Shown piece by piece: positions 1 through 7,257 of a DNA stretch of 14,803 bases (position 1 is its first letter; every line of letters starts with the position of its first letter). The DNA lies in assembly GCA_039199225.1 (NCBI GenBank), contig JBCCSZ010000202.1, forward strand, positions 1 through 14,803. The letters run 5' to 3'. Below the pieces are notes generated by a model. It saw nothing but the letters and a program-made list of their open reading frames with translations. It made no database searches and was not told the origin of the DNA. This stretch comes from JBCCSZ01 sp039199225. Its GTDB lineage: Bacteria; Bacteroidota; Bacteroidia; Chitinophagales; Saprospiraceae. Made by a program: the position numbers and the translations under genes.

Positions 1-3000
1 AACAGATCGGCAGCAGCTTGGCGACTTAAGTACATCCAATCGGCCAACTCAAGCGCTCTGGACTTGCGCTGTTTCTCTGCCCCACTGAAGCCGCTGTTTT
101 GAATGATAACTAAGCCATCCGCCAATTCGAGCACTACATCGATCACCGTCTTGAAGCAACGCTGCTCAAAATGGAGTTGGATCGGATATTTTCGATGCAT
201 CTTTCTGGGAGAAAATGCCTTTTCCAGGTAGTTGTAAAAAAGCCCTGACTGTTGTAACAAGGTCGCTGGCTGAAAATGCGTCGACAATTCAAAGCGCTGC
301 AAAATTCCCTCCGTCATTTCCATCCGCAAGGCTGAATCATCTTCCAGCCGATCAGCAGCCAATAATACTTTTTGAGCTTTTGCAAATAAGGCAGCGTCCA
401 CCTCCTCGGGAATGCGCATCGGAGCCGCATACGAACGATAATTACCCATCGCCTTTGCCTTGTAGCGATCCTTAAAACCATCGCGGCTCAAGTCAATGAA
501 AAAAGCCGGAATGGTTGTTTCCTCCACCGAAGCTTCCTCCAAAAAAGACAAGACTTCCTTTGGGTGTTCCGCAACGGTAAAATCGCGGGGATAGCTGCTG
601 ACCTCCGTGTCTATATAAAGCAACTGCCCCTCCCACTCCCAGGGCGTTTCATTGCTCCCAGGGTCCAAAACCGGAAAATCTTCCTGCCCCTCATGCCATG
701 TCCGATTCAACCACTTGGGCGCTTCCATACGGGTTGGAAAAACCAGGTAATCTCTTGCCCTTGTGATTCCGACATAAAGCAAGCGAGCCTCTTCAGCAAG
801 GGCTGACTCGTAGGCTGCCTTTTTCTCTTCGCTGGCCTGCAAGCGCTCGTCCAAGGCCGTATTTCGGATCTGATCGCTGTAGGGATTGATCCAGTAGCGC
901 AACCAACGATTCCCCAATATATTATCCAAATCGACCTTGTCCGACTCCGGCACAATGCTGAAGCCCCAAAGATTGTCGCGAATGCGGTTTTCCAGCTTAT
1001 GGCAAATCACCACCGGCCACTCCAAGCCTTTGCTTTTGTGATAAGTCAACACATTGACAGCATCCGGCCCAGCTCCGGCGCCTTGAAAATCTTGCCCCTT
1101 TGCTTCCTGCTCATTCATCCACAACAAAAAACCGCCTAGGGAAGCTGCCGAATGCAGTCGATTGCAAGCATCTTCATACTGCAAAGCCATACTCCGCAGC
1201 ATATCGACATTAGACAAACGCTGTTCTTTGTTGCCCCATGCCGCCACAATTCGACGCAGGTCCAATTCCTCCAATAGCAAGTCAAGTATCTCAGCACTTG
1301 AAAGCTCAATAACCTCCTTGCGCAACTTATCCAATCGTTGAATGACCTTTTGATCGGTCCCCCACTTGGGGTGGTAGCCCTCCCCTTCTGTGTCTGCCAA
1401 ATACTGCAAACGATCTTCGATGATCTCTTCGATTTCCAGCCGTTCGGCCAGCAGCAAAATCTCGGCCACCGACAAAGAGTCGGAAACATGCAGAATGTAT
1501 TTCAAACAGGCCAGTATCAATTTTGATTCGGCGGTATGCAAAAGGCCATTTCGGGCAATGGCTACTTTCAAACCAGCATCGTGAAGGGCTGTCGCCATAT
1601 AATCGCAGTCGGCATTGGCCCGGCAAAGGATGGCGATGTCGCCCGGACGCAGCGGGCGGTATTTCTTCTCTGCTTTTGAATACACCCAACTAGCTCGCTC
1701 CAACATCTTGACTACCTCCCGGGCAATACAATTCTCCATCCAAGGGCGCCCAGGAGAACGGCGGCCTTTGCCATCGTAAGCGAAATGCCAGTGGACCAGG
1801 GCTTCCCCCATCTGCAGCGGCTCATTTTCGGTATTGGCACTTTCGGGACTGGCCAGCTTGGTACGCTTGGGCCGCAAAGCTATTTGTTCCTTGGGGAGGT
1901 TTTTAAATGCTTTTGTGAAAAGCGCATTGGTGGCATAGACTATGTCTTCCCGAGAACGCCAGGAAAACTCCTGTATGTCCTCTGGACGCACCCCACCATT
2001 TTGCTCGATGATGGCCAACATCAAACTGGGCTCTGCCCCACGAAAACCATAGATCGACTGCTTGGGGTCGCCCACCCAAACGGAATGCTTTGCAATCTTC
2101 GACAACTTCAGAAATATCTCCAACTGGATCGGACTGGTATCCTGAAACTCGTCCACCATCAGCAAATCCAACTCCTCGCTGAGTACGGTTTGTACCCTCG
2201 GATGGTCCAGCAAGCGCTTGACTTGAATTTCCATATCCGTGTAATCGATCAAGCCCCGCTGCTTTTTGTATTGATCGTACTCGTCGAGGGCATCCATCGC
2301 CATGTCGAATATCTCCCCGATGAAGGCTGCAATATCATCGTGAAAAGCCGGTGCAGTATCGTGCGCCTTGGCCAAAGCCGCCAAGTCAGCAACATCTTCT
2401 CTGGATTTGGCGCCAACCTTGATTTTCGACAACTTGACCCATTCGTGCCAATTGAGTCCTCCCTTCAACTTGAGGCGGTTGAGGCTCGTTTTAAGAAAAT
2501 TGCAGGCCGACTGAGTAACTTTGGTGCTGTCGTCGTTTTGCTCTAAGGCTTCGATGGTTTCCGCCAGGCAGGTCTGCAGTTGCGCCTGAAAGTCAGACAA
2601 TTCTTTTTTCGAGCGCTCTCCTAAAAACTTACGGAAGTGTTGGATGGACAACTGCTTGCTCTTTTCCAGTGTGGCCTTGTCAAAATCATTGCTTCGGGCA
2701 ATATCCGTGAGCTGCCGCACTTCCCGCCGCCAATCGTAGCGCTCCTTTTTGTGCAGTCCCAATCGATCCGACAGGGCTTCCATTTTTTGGATGCGCTCCA
2801 CCGACAAGATCGTTGCCAGTGAGTTATTGAATAGCAACTGCTGGTCTTCGTCCGCCATGATGTCGACTTCCGGCGATACGCCTGCTTCAAAGGCAAACCG
2901 CTTCAGCAGTTTCACTCCCAGCCCGTGTACGGTGCCAATCAGGGCGTTGGTCAGTTCGTTGGCAGCCTCAGACATGCCAGCTTCGAGCAGCTTGACCCGC

Positions 3001-3155
3001 ACCCGTTCCTGCAACTCGGCGGCTGCTTTTTTGGTAAAGGTTGTCGCAATGATGCCATTGGCTCTCAGGCCGTCCTTGAGCAGCTGCGTCATTTCCTGGG
3101 TTAATCGGTAGGTTTTACCGCTTCCCGCTCCAGCCGATATGATTTTGAGATTCAT
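1..3155 (-). CDS. UvrD/AddA-like superfamily 1 helicase with C-terminal nuclease-like domain (C-terminus beyond left edge)
   Basis: An ATP-dependent 3'-5' DNA helicase of the UvrD/RecB/AddA group, acting on double-strand ends in recombinational repair. I translated the minus strand from the ATG at 3155 and found it open to the edge, 1051 codons with no stop. Visible motifs are: Walker A SAGAGSGKT (residues 7-15); FTKKAAAELQERV (40-52); GTVHGLG (74-80); LIDYTDME (302-309); Walker B VDEFQD (334-339); VGDPKQSIYGFRGAEP (from 361); LTYHKSKGLEW (around 703-713); and LLYVGITRAR (around 792-801). The region after about 850 resembles the AddA/RecB PD-(D/E)XK nuclease domain: D1006 in TVIDVVLELADGLVII fits the first metal-binding Asp, but the next strand reads II-Q-N-S where active members have V-D-Y-K. 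The nuclease is therefore probably inactive. An AddB-like partner may lie just outside the window. The helicase call is firm; the exact subfamily is less so. Confidence 0.93.
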   Translation of the reverse strand, partial: MNLKIISAGAGSGKTYRLTQEMTQLLKDGLRANGIIATTFTKKAAAELQERVRVKLLEAGMSEAANELTNALIGTVHGLGVKLLKRFAFEAGVSPEVDIMADEDQQLLFNNSLATILSVERIQKMEALSDRLGLHKKERYDWRREVRQLTDIARSNDFDKATLEKSKQLSIQHFRKFLGERSKKELSDFQAQLQTCLAETIEALEQNDDSTKVTQSACNFLKTSLNRLKLKGGLNWHEWVKLSKIKVGAKSREDVADLAALAKAHDTAPAFHDDIAAFIGEIFDMAMDALDEYDQYKKQRGLIDYTDMEIQVKRLLDHPRVQTVLSEELDLLMVDEFQDTSPIQLEIFLKLSKIAKHSVWVGDPKQSIYGFRGAEPSLMLAIIEQNGGVRPEDIQEFSWRSREDIVYATNALFTKAFKNLPKEQIALRPKRTKLASPESANTENEPLQMGEALVHWHFAYDGKGRRSPGRPWMENCIAREVVKMLERASWVYSKAEKKYRPLRPGDIAILCRANADCDYMATALHDAGLKVAIARNGLLHTAESKLILACLKYILHVSDSLSVAEILLLAERLEIEEIIEDRLQYLADTEGEGYHPKWGTDQKVIQRLDKLRKEVIELSSAEILDLLLEELDLRRIVAAWGNKEQRLSNVDMLRSMALQYEDACNRLHSAASLGGFLLWMNEQEAKGQDFQGAGAGPDAVNVLTYHKSKGLEWPVVICHKLENRIRDNLWGFSIVPESDKVDLDNILGNRWLRYWINPYSDQIRNTALDERLQASEEKKAAYESALAEEARLLYVGITRARDYLVFPTRMEAPKWLNRTWHEGQEDFPVLDPGSNETPWEWEGQLLYIDTEVSSYPRDFTVAEHPKEVLSFLEEASVEETTIPAFFIDLSRDGFKDRYKAKAMGNYRSYAAPMRIPEEVDAALFAKAQKVLLAADRLEDDSALRMEMTEGILQRFELSTHFQPATLLQQSGLFYNYLEKAFSPRKMHRKYPIQLHFEQRCFKTVIDVVLELADGLVIIQNSGFSGAEKQRKSRALELADWMYLSRQAAADL

Positions 3156-3242
3156 GGATTGTGTTTCTGGCTTAAAAATACAGCTTCTTTCGGGAAAGTC
3201 GAGCCTTGTCTCGGGCTGTTGGTGATTCCCTTGAATGTAATG

Positions 3243-3902
3243 TCAGTCGGCTGTTTGGCGGTGTGATTCTCTTGCGTATACCAAGACGAATTCTCGATCG
3301 ATGCGTTCGTAGCTCAGTTGGTAGTTTGCATGAAAATCGTTGAAATGAATGCTGCCGGTGATGGCGCCACCTGCTTCGTCGTAGGAAAAGGGATCGATGA
3401 GAATGTGTTTTTTGAAATCCAGTTGGCGGCGGCCGTAAGCTTTGTAGAGCGCCTCTTTGGCACCCCAGTAGACGTGCAGGTGGGGAATGCGACTAGGGAC
3501 TTGAAGACTTTCCGATTCTGCCTGGTTCATAAACTTGTGGGCGATGCGTTCTATTTTGGAAACAATTTTCTGGATGTCAACACCCACCGGAACGGGAGCC
3601 GCCATGACAGTAGCCAGGGTACGCGAATGACTGATAGAAATTTCAAAGGCTGAATTTTCGAGATAGGGTTTGCCAAATTCATCCTTGAGACAAGCAGCTC
3701 GGACCGATCGGCCAGACATGATGTGCAGCAGCCAGCGCCCTGCCAGCCATTCCAGTCTGCGGTGACCCTTGATGGGTTCGAGTTGCTTTTGCTCCGTTTC
3801 TGTCAAATGCATTCTATCCAGAAAGTAAGCTTCCGACTCCTCGATCCGCCATGCGCCCAACTCTGTCTGATCTGATAGGTATCTGTGAAATTTCAGTGGC
3901 AT
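3243..3902 (-). CDS. 4'-phosphopantetheinyl transferase, Sfp type
   Basis: Transfers the phosphopantetheine arm of coenzyme A to a serine of acyl, peptidyl or aryl carrier proteins, turning apo into holo forms in the cytoplasm. The 219-residue product has the family's motifs in order: KDEFGKPYL (73-81), ISISHS (88-93), VGVDIQ (106-111, Mg-binding D109) and WGAKEALYKAYGR (146-158, with E150 and K154 as the expected metal and catalytic residues). Length fits the Sfp group rather than the much shorter AcpS. The stop lies 87 nt upstream of the helicase start, with no good terminator between, so the two are probably transcribed together. No carrier protein or synthase lies nearby, so the substrate cannot be told from context. 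It could serve fatty-acid ACP or a secondary-metabolite pathway elsewhere. Confidence 0.92.
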   Translation of the reverse strand: MPLKFHRYLSDQTELGAWRIEESEAYFLDRMHLTETEQKQLEPIKGHRRLEWLAGRWLLHIMSGRSVRAACLKDEFGKPYLENSAFEISISHSRTLATVMAAPVPVGVDIQKIVSKIERIAHKFMNQAESESLQVPSRIPHLHVYWGAKEALYKAYGRRQLDFKKHILIDPFSYDEAGGAITGSIHFNDFHANYQLSYERIDREFVLVYARESHRQTAD

Positions 3903-3941
3903 CCGATGTCGTTTTTATGCCATAAGCATTTGCCTGGCGGC

Positions 3942-3974
3942 CTAAGATAAAGAACTTTCACGGTTTCGTCCCAA
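3942..3974 (-). promoter_or_regulatory. Candidate Bacteroidota-type promoter for the phosphopantetheinyl transferase-helicase unit
   Basis: Reading the minus strand, TTG (3974-3972) is followed after 22 nt by TATCTTAG (3949-3942), one base off the TAnnTTTG -7 box. It ends about 40 nt before the start codon at 3902. The match is imperfect and could be chance. It overlaps the -33 region of the opposing promoter candidate. Confidence 0.3.
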
Positions 3975-3977
3975 CGG

Positions 3978-4009
3978 TTTGTATTCCCCACTTACAGGAC
4001 CTATTTTTA
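3978..4009 (+). promoter_or_regulatory. Candidate Bacteroidota-type promoter for the WD40-dcd operon
   Basis: TTTG at 3978-3981 is followed, after 20 nt, by TATTTTTA at 4002-4009, one base off the TAnnTTTG -7 box of Bacteroidota primary sigma factor promoters. The spacing is within the usual range. The start codon at 4029 is only about 20 nt downstream, implying a very short leader. The 126-nt divergent gap would hold both this promoter and the opposing one. Confidence 0.42.
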
Positions 4010-4028
4010 CCCAAAATCCATCGTTTCG

Positions 4029-4958
4029 ATGCCATCAAATATTGAAGTCCGGAAAATTGCCCAAATGAGCGGCCACCGGGGTGCCATATTCCAATTGACT
4101 GCTGGTCCGAGCCCCAATACTTTCCTCTCTGCTGCCGGGGATGGTTGGATTGTTCAGTGGGATGAAGACGACCCCGACCCTGGGAAACTCGTTGCTAAGG
4201 CCGATAGCCAGCTTTTTTCGCTTTGCCAAATTCGGGATTCAGCCCTGCTAGCGGCCGGCGATATGAATGGCGGCATTCATTGGATAGACCTGGATACACC
4301 GGACAATAACAAGGACATTGCCCACCATAAAAAAGGAACCTTTGTACTCCGACAAATTGACGAGCATCTTTACAGCCTAGGCGGAGATGGCATCATCACC
4401 AAATGGGCGATTCCACAAAAACGTCCCTTGGAAAGCTACCAACTCAGTCACCAATCGCTCAGGTGTCTGGCCTACCACGCCCAAAGGCAATGCCTCGCCA
4501 TCGGCTCCAGCGACCACAATATTTACTTGTTGGACGTCAAGAGCTTGGAGATACAGCAAGTCATACACAATGCCCACGAAAACTCGGTCTTCAGCCTGGC
4601 CTTCAGCCCCGATGGCCAGCATTTGTTCAGTGGCAGCCGCGATGCGCACCTAAAGGTTTGGGATTTGGATCACGGTCCGGAATGCATTTCTAAGCAGGCC
4701 GCCCACTTATACACCATCAACAGCATTGCATTTCATCCCAAAGGACACCTCTTCGCCACGGCCAGTCGCGACAAGCACCTAAAGATTTGGGATGCCTCTA
4801 GTTTGCAGCTGCTAAAGGTGATCGAACCCATGCGAGACGATGGCCATGTTAATTCCGTCAATGATCTTTACTGGTCAAGCTACAAAAATTACTTAATTTC
4901 GTGCGGCGATGACCGAATGATCAAAATTTGGGACGTGGCTGAAGGAATCACCATTTGA
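4029..4958 (+). CDS. WD40 repeat beta-propeller protein
   Basis: A 309-residue protein made almost wholly of WD40 repeats. Blade-ending strands can be picked out at VQWD (42-45), IHWID (83-87), TKWA (124-127), YLLD (166-169), KVWD (209-212), KIWD (252-255) and KIWD (299-302). This gives seven blades, a complete closed propeller. The last blades are the most canonical, with FSPDGQHLFSGSRDAHLKVWD-like spacing; the first four are diverged. There is no signal peptide, membrane segment or fused enzyme domain, so it is probably a cytoplasmic protein-binding scaffold with an unknown partner. Its stop codon is 11 nt before the dcd ATG, so it heads an operon with dcd. WD40 propellers do not reveal function by sequence alone, and a role linked to dCTP deaminase is only inference from position. 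Confidence 0.88.
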   Translation: MPSNIEVRKIAQMSGHRGAIFQLTAGPSPNTFLSAAGDGWIVQWDEDDPDPGKLVAKADSQLFSLCQIRDSALLAAGDMNGGIHWIDLDTPDNNKDIAHHKKGTFVLRQIDEHLYSLGGDGIITKWAIPQKRPLESYQLSHQSLRCLAYHAQRQCLAIGSSDHNIYLLDVKSLEIQQVIHNAHENSVFSLAFSPDGQHLFSGSRDAHLKVWDLDHGPECISKQAAHLYTINSIAFHPKGHLFATASRDKHLKIWDASSLQLLKVIEPMRDDGHVNSVNDLYWSSYKNYLISCGDDRMIKIWDVAEGITI

Positions 4959-4969
4959 ATTGCATTGAA

Positions 4970-5506
4970 ATGATATTGTCTGATAAAAAAATACTGGCTG
5001 CCATCGACAAGGGAGAAATCGTCATCGAGCCCTTCGACCGCTCCTGCCTGGGTACCAACTCTTACGATGTTCACCTAAGCCGTCATCTGGCCATTTACAA
5101 AGACCGGGAGTTGGATGCGCGCAAGCACAATGAGATCGAAGAGGTCATTATCCCACCCGAGGGCTACGTCCTGCAGCCAGGCACCTTGTACCTAGGCGTT
5201 ACCCAGGAATATACCGAAACCCACCAATCAGTTCCTTTTCTGGAAGGTAAATCCAGCATCGGACGGCTGGGCATCGACATTCATGCAACGGCTGGGAAGG
5301 GCGACGTTGGTTTTTGCAATACCTGGACCTTGGAAATCTCCTGCGTGCAACCCGTTCGGATATATGCAGGCATGCCCATCGGTCAGTTGATCTATTTCAA
5401 GGTAGATGGAGACATTGAGAACTACTACCATTCCAAGTCCAACGCAAAATACAATAACCGCACGATCAAACCGGTTGAATCCATGATGTGGAAAAATCAA
5501 TTTTGA
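4970..5506 (+). CDS. dcd: dCTP deaminase
   Basis: Deaminates dCTP to dUTP, feeding dTMP synthesis through dUMP. The 178-residue product starts MILSDKKIL, the standard N-terminus of the family. An in-frame TTG at 4955 would add five residues and overlap the WD40 stop, but the ATG at 4970 fits the family better. Diagnostic motifs are IEPFDRSCLGTNSYDVHL (19-36), EGKSSIGRLG (92-101, with S95 and R99), HATAGKGDVGF (105-115) and WTLEIS (119-124, catalytic E122). The S-R-E spacing of 4 and 23 matches E. coli S111, R115 and E138. It sits 11 nt after the WD40 gene and 3 nt before the next gene. Whether it also has dUTPase activity, as some archaeal homologues do, cannot be settled by eye. Confidence 0.95.
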   Translation: MILSDKKILAAIDKGEIVIEPFDRSCLGTNSYDVHLSRHLAIYKDRELDARKHNEIEEVIIPPEGYVLQPGTLYLGVTQEYTETHQSVPFLEGKSSIGRLGIDIHATAGKGDVGFCNTWTLEISCVQPVRIYAGMPIGQLIYFKVDGDIENYYHSKSNAKYNNRTIKPVESMMWKNQF

Positions 5507-5509
5507 TCT

Positions 5510-5995
5510 ATGAAGTACCTTATTGGATTTATTGGTGGCGTTGTTTTTACCCTGGGGGTTTTCTTATTCATGCAGCGGCAAGAAGGACAGCAGCCGGAGG
5601 TGCCAATGGCAACGGCCAGCTCGGAAGTAGAAACGGCCGATCAAACAGAAGGGACGAGTGTGCCGCCCGACTTTTTCCAATTTTATACCCAATTTCACGA
5701 AGATTCTACCTTTCAACTGGCCCACATTCGTTTTCCGCTTCAGGGCATTCCCGCCAATGTAGATAGTTTGACCTTGACAGCAGGCAATTTCCGCTGGACG
5801 GCCGATCAATGGATATTACACAAACCTTTCGACTCGATGGAAGGGCAATTTCTTCGATATTTTGATGCCTTTGGCTCTGATATGGTTGTGGAGCGCATTC
5901 AAGACAGCTCTGGCAGCTATGGTATGCAGCGGCGATTTGCTCGCTTCGACGATGGTTGGCAACTTATTTTTTATGCTGCCATGAATCAGTTGTAG
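5510..5995 (+). CDS. Small membrane-anchored protein, DUF4348-like
   Basis: A 161-residue protein of unknown function. Residues 3-21 form one hydrophobic segment (IGFIGGVVFTLGVFLF), probably an uncleaved N-terminal anchor. A polar, acidic linker to about residue 52 follows, then a globular domain beginning PPDFFQFYTQFHEDSTFQ. The phrase with paired aromatics, DSTFQ and an FPL motif recalls the DUF4348 family of Bacteroidota, whose role is not known. I assign it from memory of that pattern, so the family name is tentative. The start is 3 nt after the dcd stop, so it is almost certainly co-transcribed and probably translationally coupled. The domain most likely faces the periplasm. It ends 48 nt from the convergent hldD stop. 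Confidence 0.8.
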   Translation: MKYLIGFIGGVVFTLGVFLFMQRQEGQQPEVPMATASSEVETADQTEGTSVPPDFFQFYTQFHEDSTFQLAHIRFPLQGIPANVDSLTLTAGNFRWTADQWILHKPFDSMEGQFLRYFDAFGSDMVVERIQDSSGSYGMQRRFARFDDGWQLIFYAAMNQL

Positions 5996-6043
5996 CCCTT
6001 TTGGACGCTTTCGCTCAATGTAATGTTTGGGTTGTTATTAGCC

Positions 6044-7012
6044 TCAAAAATATTTACCACGCTTCAGGTAATTTTGTACGTAGTCCTTTACACCATCTTC
6101 CAAGCTGGTAAAAGCTGTTGGGTAGCCAGCTTGAAGAATTTTGTCTATTTTGGCTTCTGTGAAATATTGGTAAGTTCCGCGAATGTCTTCAGGCGTATCG
6201 ACGAATTGAATGGCGGTGGGTATATTCATCGCTTCGAAGGTAGCACCAACAAGGTCCAAAAATGTTCTAGCATTGCCTGTTCCGACATTGTAAAGTCCAC
6301 TTTCCGGCTGGTTTTGATACAGCCAATAACACACTTTTACCACATCCTTGACGTAGACAAAATCGCGTTGCTGGTGACCGTCGGCAATACCTTCTTTGTG
6401 AGAGCGAAACAATTTCATCTGCCCAGTCTGGCGGATTTGATGGAAGGCATGAAACACCACAGACGCCATGCGATTTTTGTGGTTTTCGTTGGGTCCATAG
6501 ACATTGAAAAATTTCAGTCCAGCCCAGAAAGGTGGTGCAGACTCTTGCTGTAATGCCCACCGATCAAAATCATTTTTGGAACGACCATAGGCATTCAATG
6601 GCTGAAAATCTGCTACTTGCTGGTGGTTATCGACATATCCCAAGGAGCCATCGCCGTAAGTCGCTGCGCTACTTGCATACACCAACGGTATTTGGTGCTT
6701 ACTGCAGATATTCCAAATTTCCTTCGAATATTCGACATTGAGCTGGTCAAAAATCGCTGTATCGGTCTCGGCCGTATCCGTCCTGGCGCCCAAGTGGTAA
6801 ACAAAGGTAACCTGGGGAGCAATTCGCCGAAAAAAATCCAAAAACAGATCGCGATGAATCCAATCTCGGATGAACTTTGCATCCAAATTGACCTCTTTCC
6901 AATCTTTGTAAAAGTCGTCTACGACGATCAAATCTCTAAGATGACCTTCTTGGTTGAGTTGGCTGACCAGGCAGCTACCAATGAAGCCTAAGGCACCTGT
7001 GACTACAATCAT
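6044..7012 (-). CDS. hldD: ADP-L-glycero-D-manno-heptose 6-epimerase
   Basis: Converts ADP-D-glycero-D-manno-heptose to the L,D form, the last step in making the heptose donor for lipopolysaccharide inner core. It is a cytoplasmic extended short-chain dehydrogenase/reductase with bound NADP. The 322 residues carry the Rossmann motif TGALGFIGS (5-13), the HldD-typical LGARTDTAE (74-82), catalytic Y142 and K146 in YGRSKNDFDRW, FFNVYGPNENHKNRMASV (168-185, with the second active-site Lys at about 179), and RDFVYVKDVV (216-225). The length matches the family, and the C-terminal PEDIRGTYQYFTEA block is also characteristic. No other heptose or LPS gene lies in the window, so the gene stands alone. 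It faces away from the lipoprotein gene at 7258 across a 245-nt gap. Confidence 0.95.
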   Translation of the reverse strand: MIVVTGALGFIGSCLVSQLNQEGHLRDLIVVDDFYKDWKEVNLDAKFIRDWIHRDLFLDFFRRIAPQVTFVYHLGARTDTAETDTAIFDQLNVEYSKEIWNICSKHQIPLVYASSAATYGDGSLGYVDNHQQVADFQPLNAYGRSKNDFDRWALQQESAPPFWAGLKFFNVYGPNENHKNRMASVVFHAFHQIRQTGQMKLFRSHKEGIADGHQQRDFVYVKDVVKVCYWLYQNQPESGLYNVGTGNARTFLDLVGATFEAMNIPTAIQFVDTPEDIRGTYQYFTEAKIDKILQAGYPTAFTSLEDGVKDYVQNYLKRGKYF

Positions 7013-7031
7013 TTGCGTTGGAATTAGGCTA

Positions 7032-7039
7032 CAAATCTA
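7032..7039 (-). promoter_or_regulatory. Candidate -7 promoter box for hldD
   Basis: On the minus strand this reads TAGATTTG, an exact match to the TAnnTTTG -7 consensus of Bacteroidota, about 20 nt before the hldD ATG. I could not find a TTG at the usual 17-23 nt upstream, so the promoter is incomplete or has a weak -33 element. Confidence 0.35.
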
Positions 7040-7257
7040 AGTAGAATAAAGCAATTGCCCTATTTAGATCAAGCCACCTTTGTCTGGCATTTTATTTGGG
7101 ACTCTGCAAAATACATTCAATTTTCCGTAGGGTATATATCCTCCCGCCCGTTTTCTTAGCAAATCAGCTGATAAAAAAAGAATTCAAGTTGTAATTCAAT
7201 CATAGAACGCCCCTCTTTTGAGAACCAATTTCTTCAATTGACTACAAAAAAAATCTT

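Noticed and set aside
1785..2546. Plus-strand open frame of 253 codons inside the helicase region
   Set aside because: It lies opposite the region encoding the helicase VDEFQD and VGDPKQSIYGFRG motifs. The minus strand is the real coding strand, and the plus product shows no recognisable motif.
1136..2896. Suspicion that the helicase gene is broken into pieces in several frames
   Set aside because: Translating the minus strand codon by codon from 3155 to the left edge gave one uninterrupted frame with all motifs in order. The smaller minus-strand frames are shadows.
3156..3242. Short hairpin (CTTT-CGGG-AAAG) between the transferase and helicase genes as a terminator
   Set aside because: The stem is only four base pairs and is not followed directly by a good T run on the coding strand, so co-transcription is more likely.
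4955..4969. TTG at 4955 as the start of dcd
   Set aside because: The ATG at 4970 gives the family-standard MILSDK beginning. The extra five residues overlap the upstream stop codon and match nothing known.
6023..6553. Plus-strand open frame of 176 codons opposite hldD
   Set aside because: It is antisense to conserved hldD motifs and has no family resemblance.
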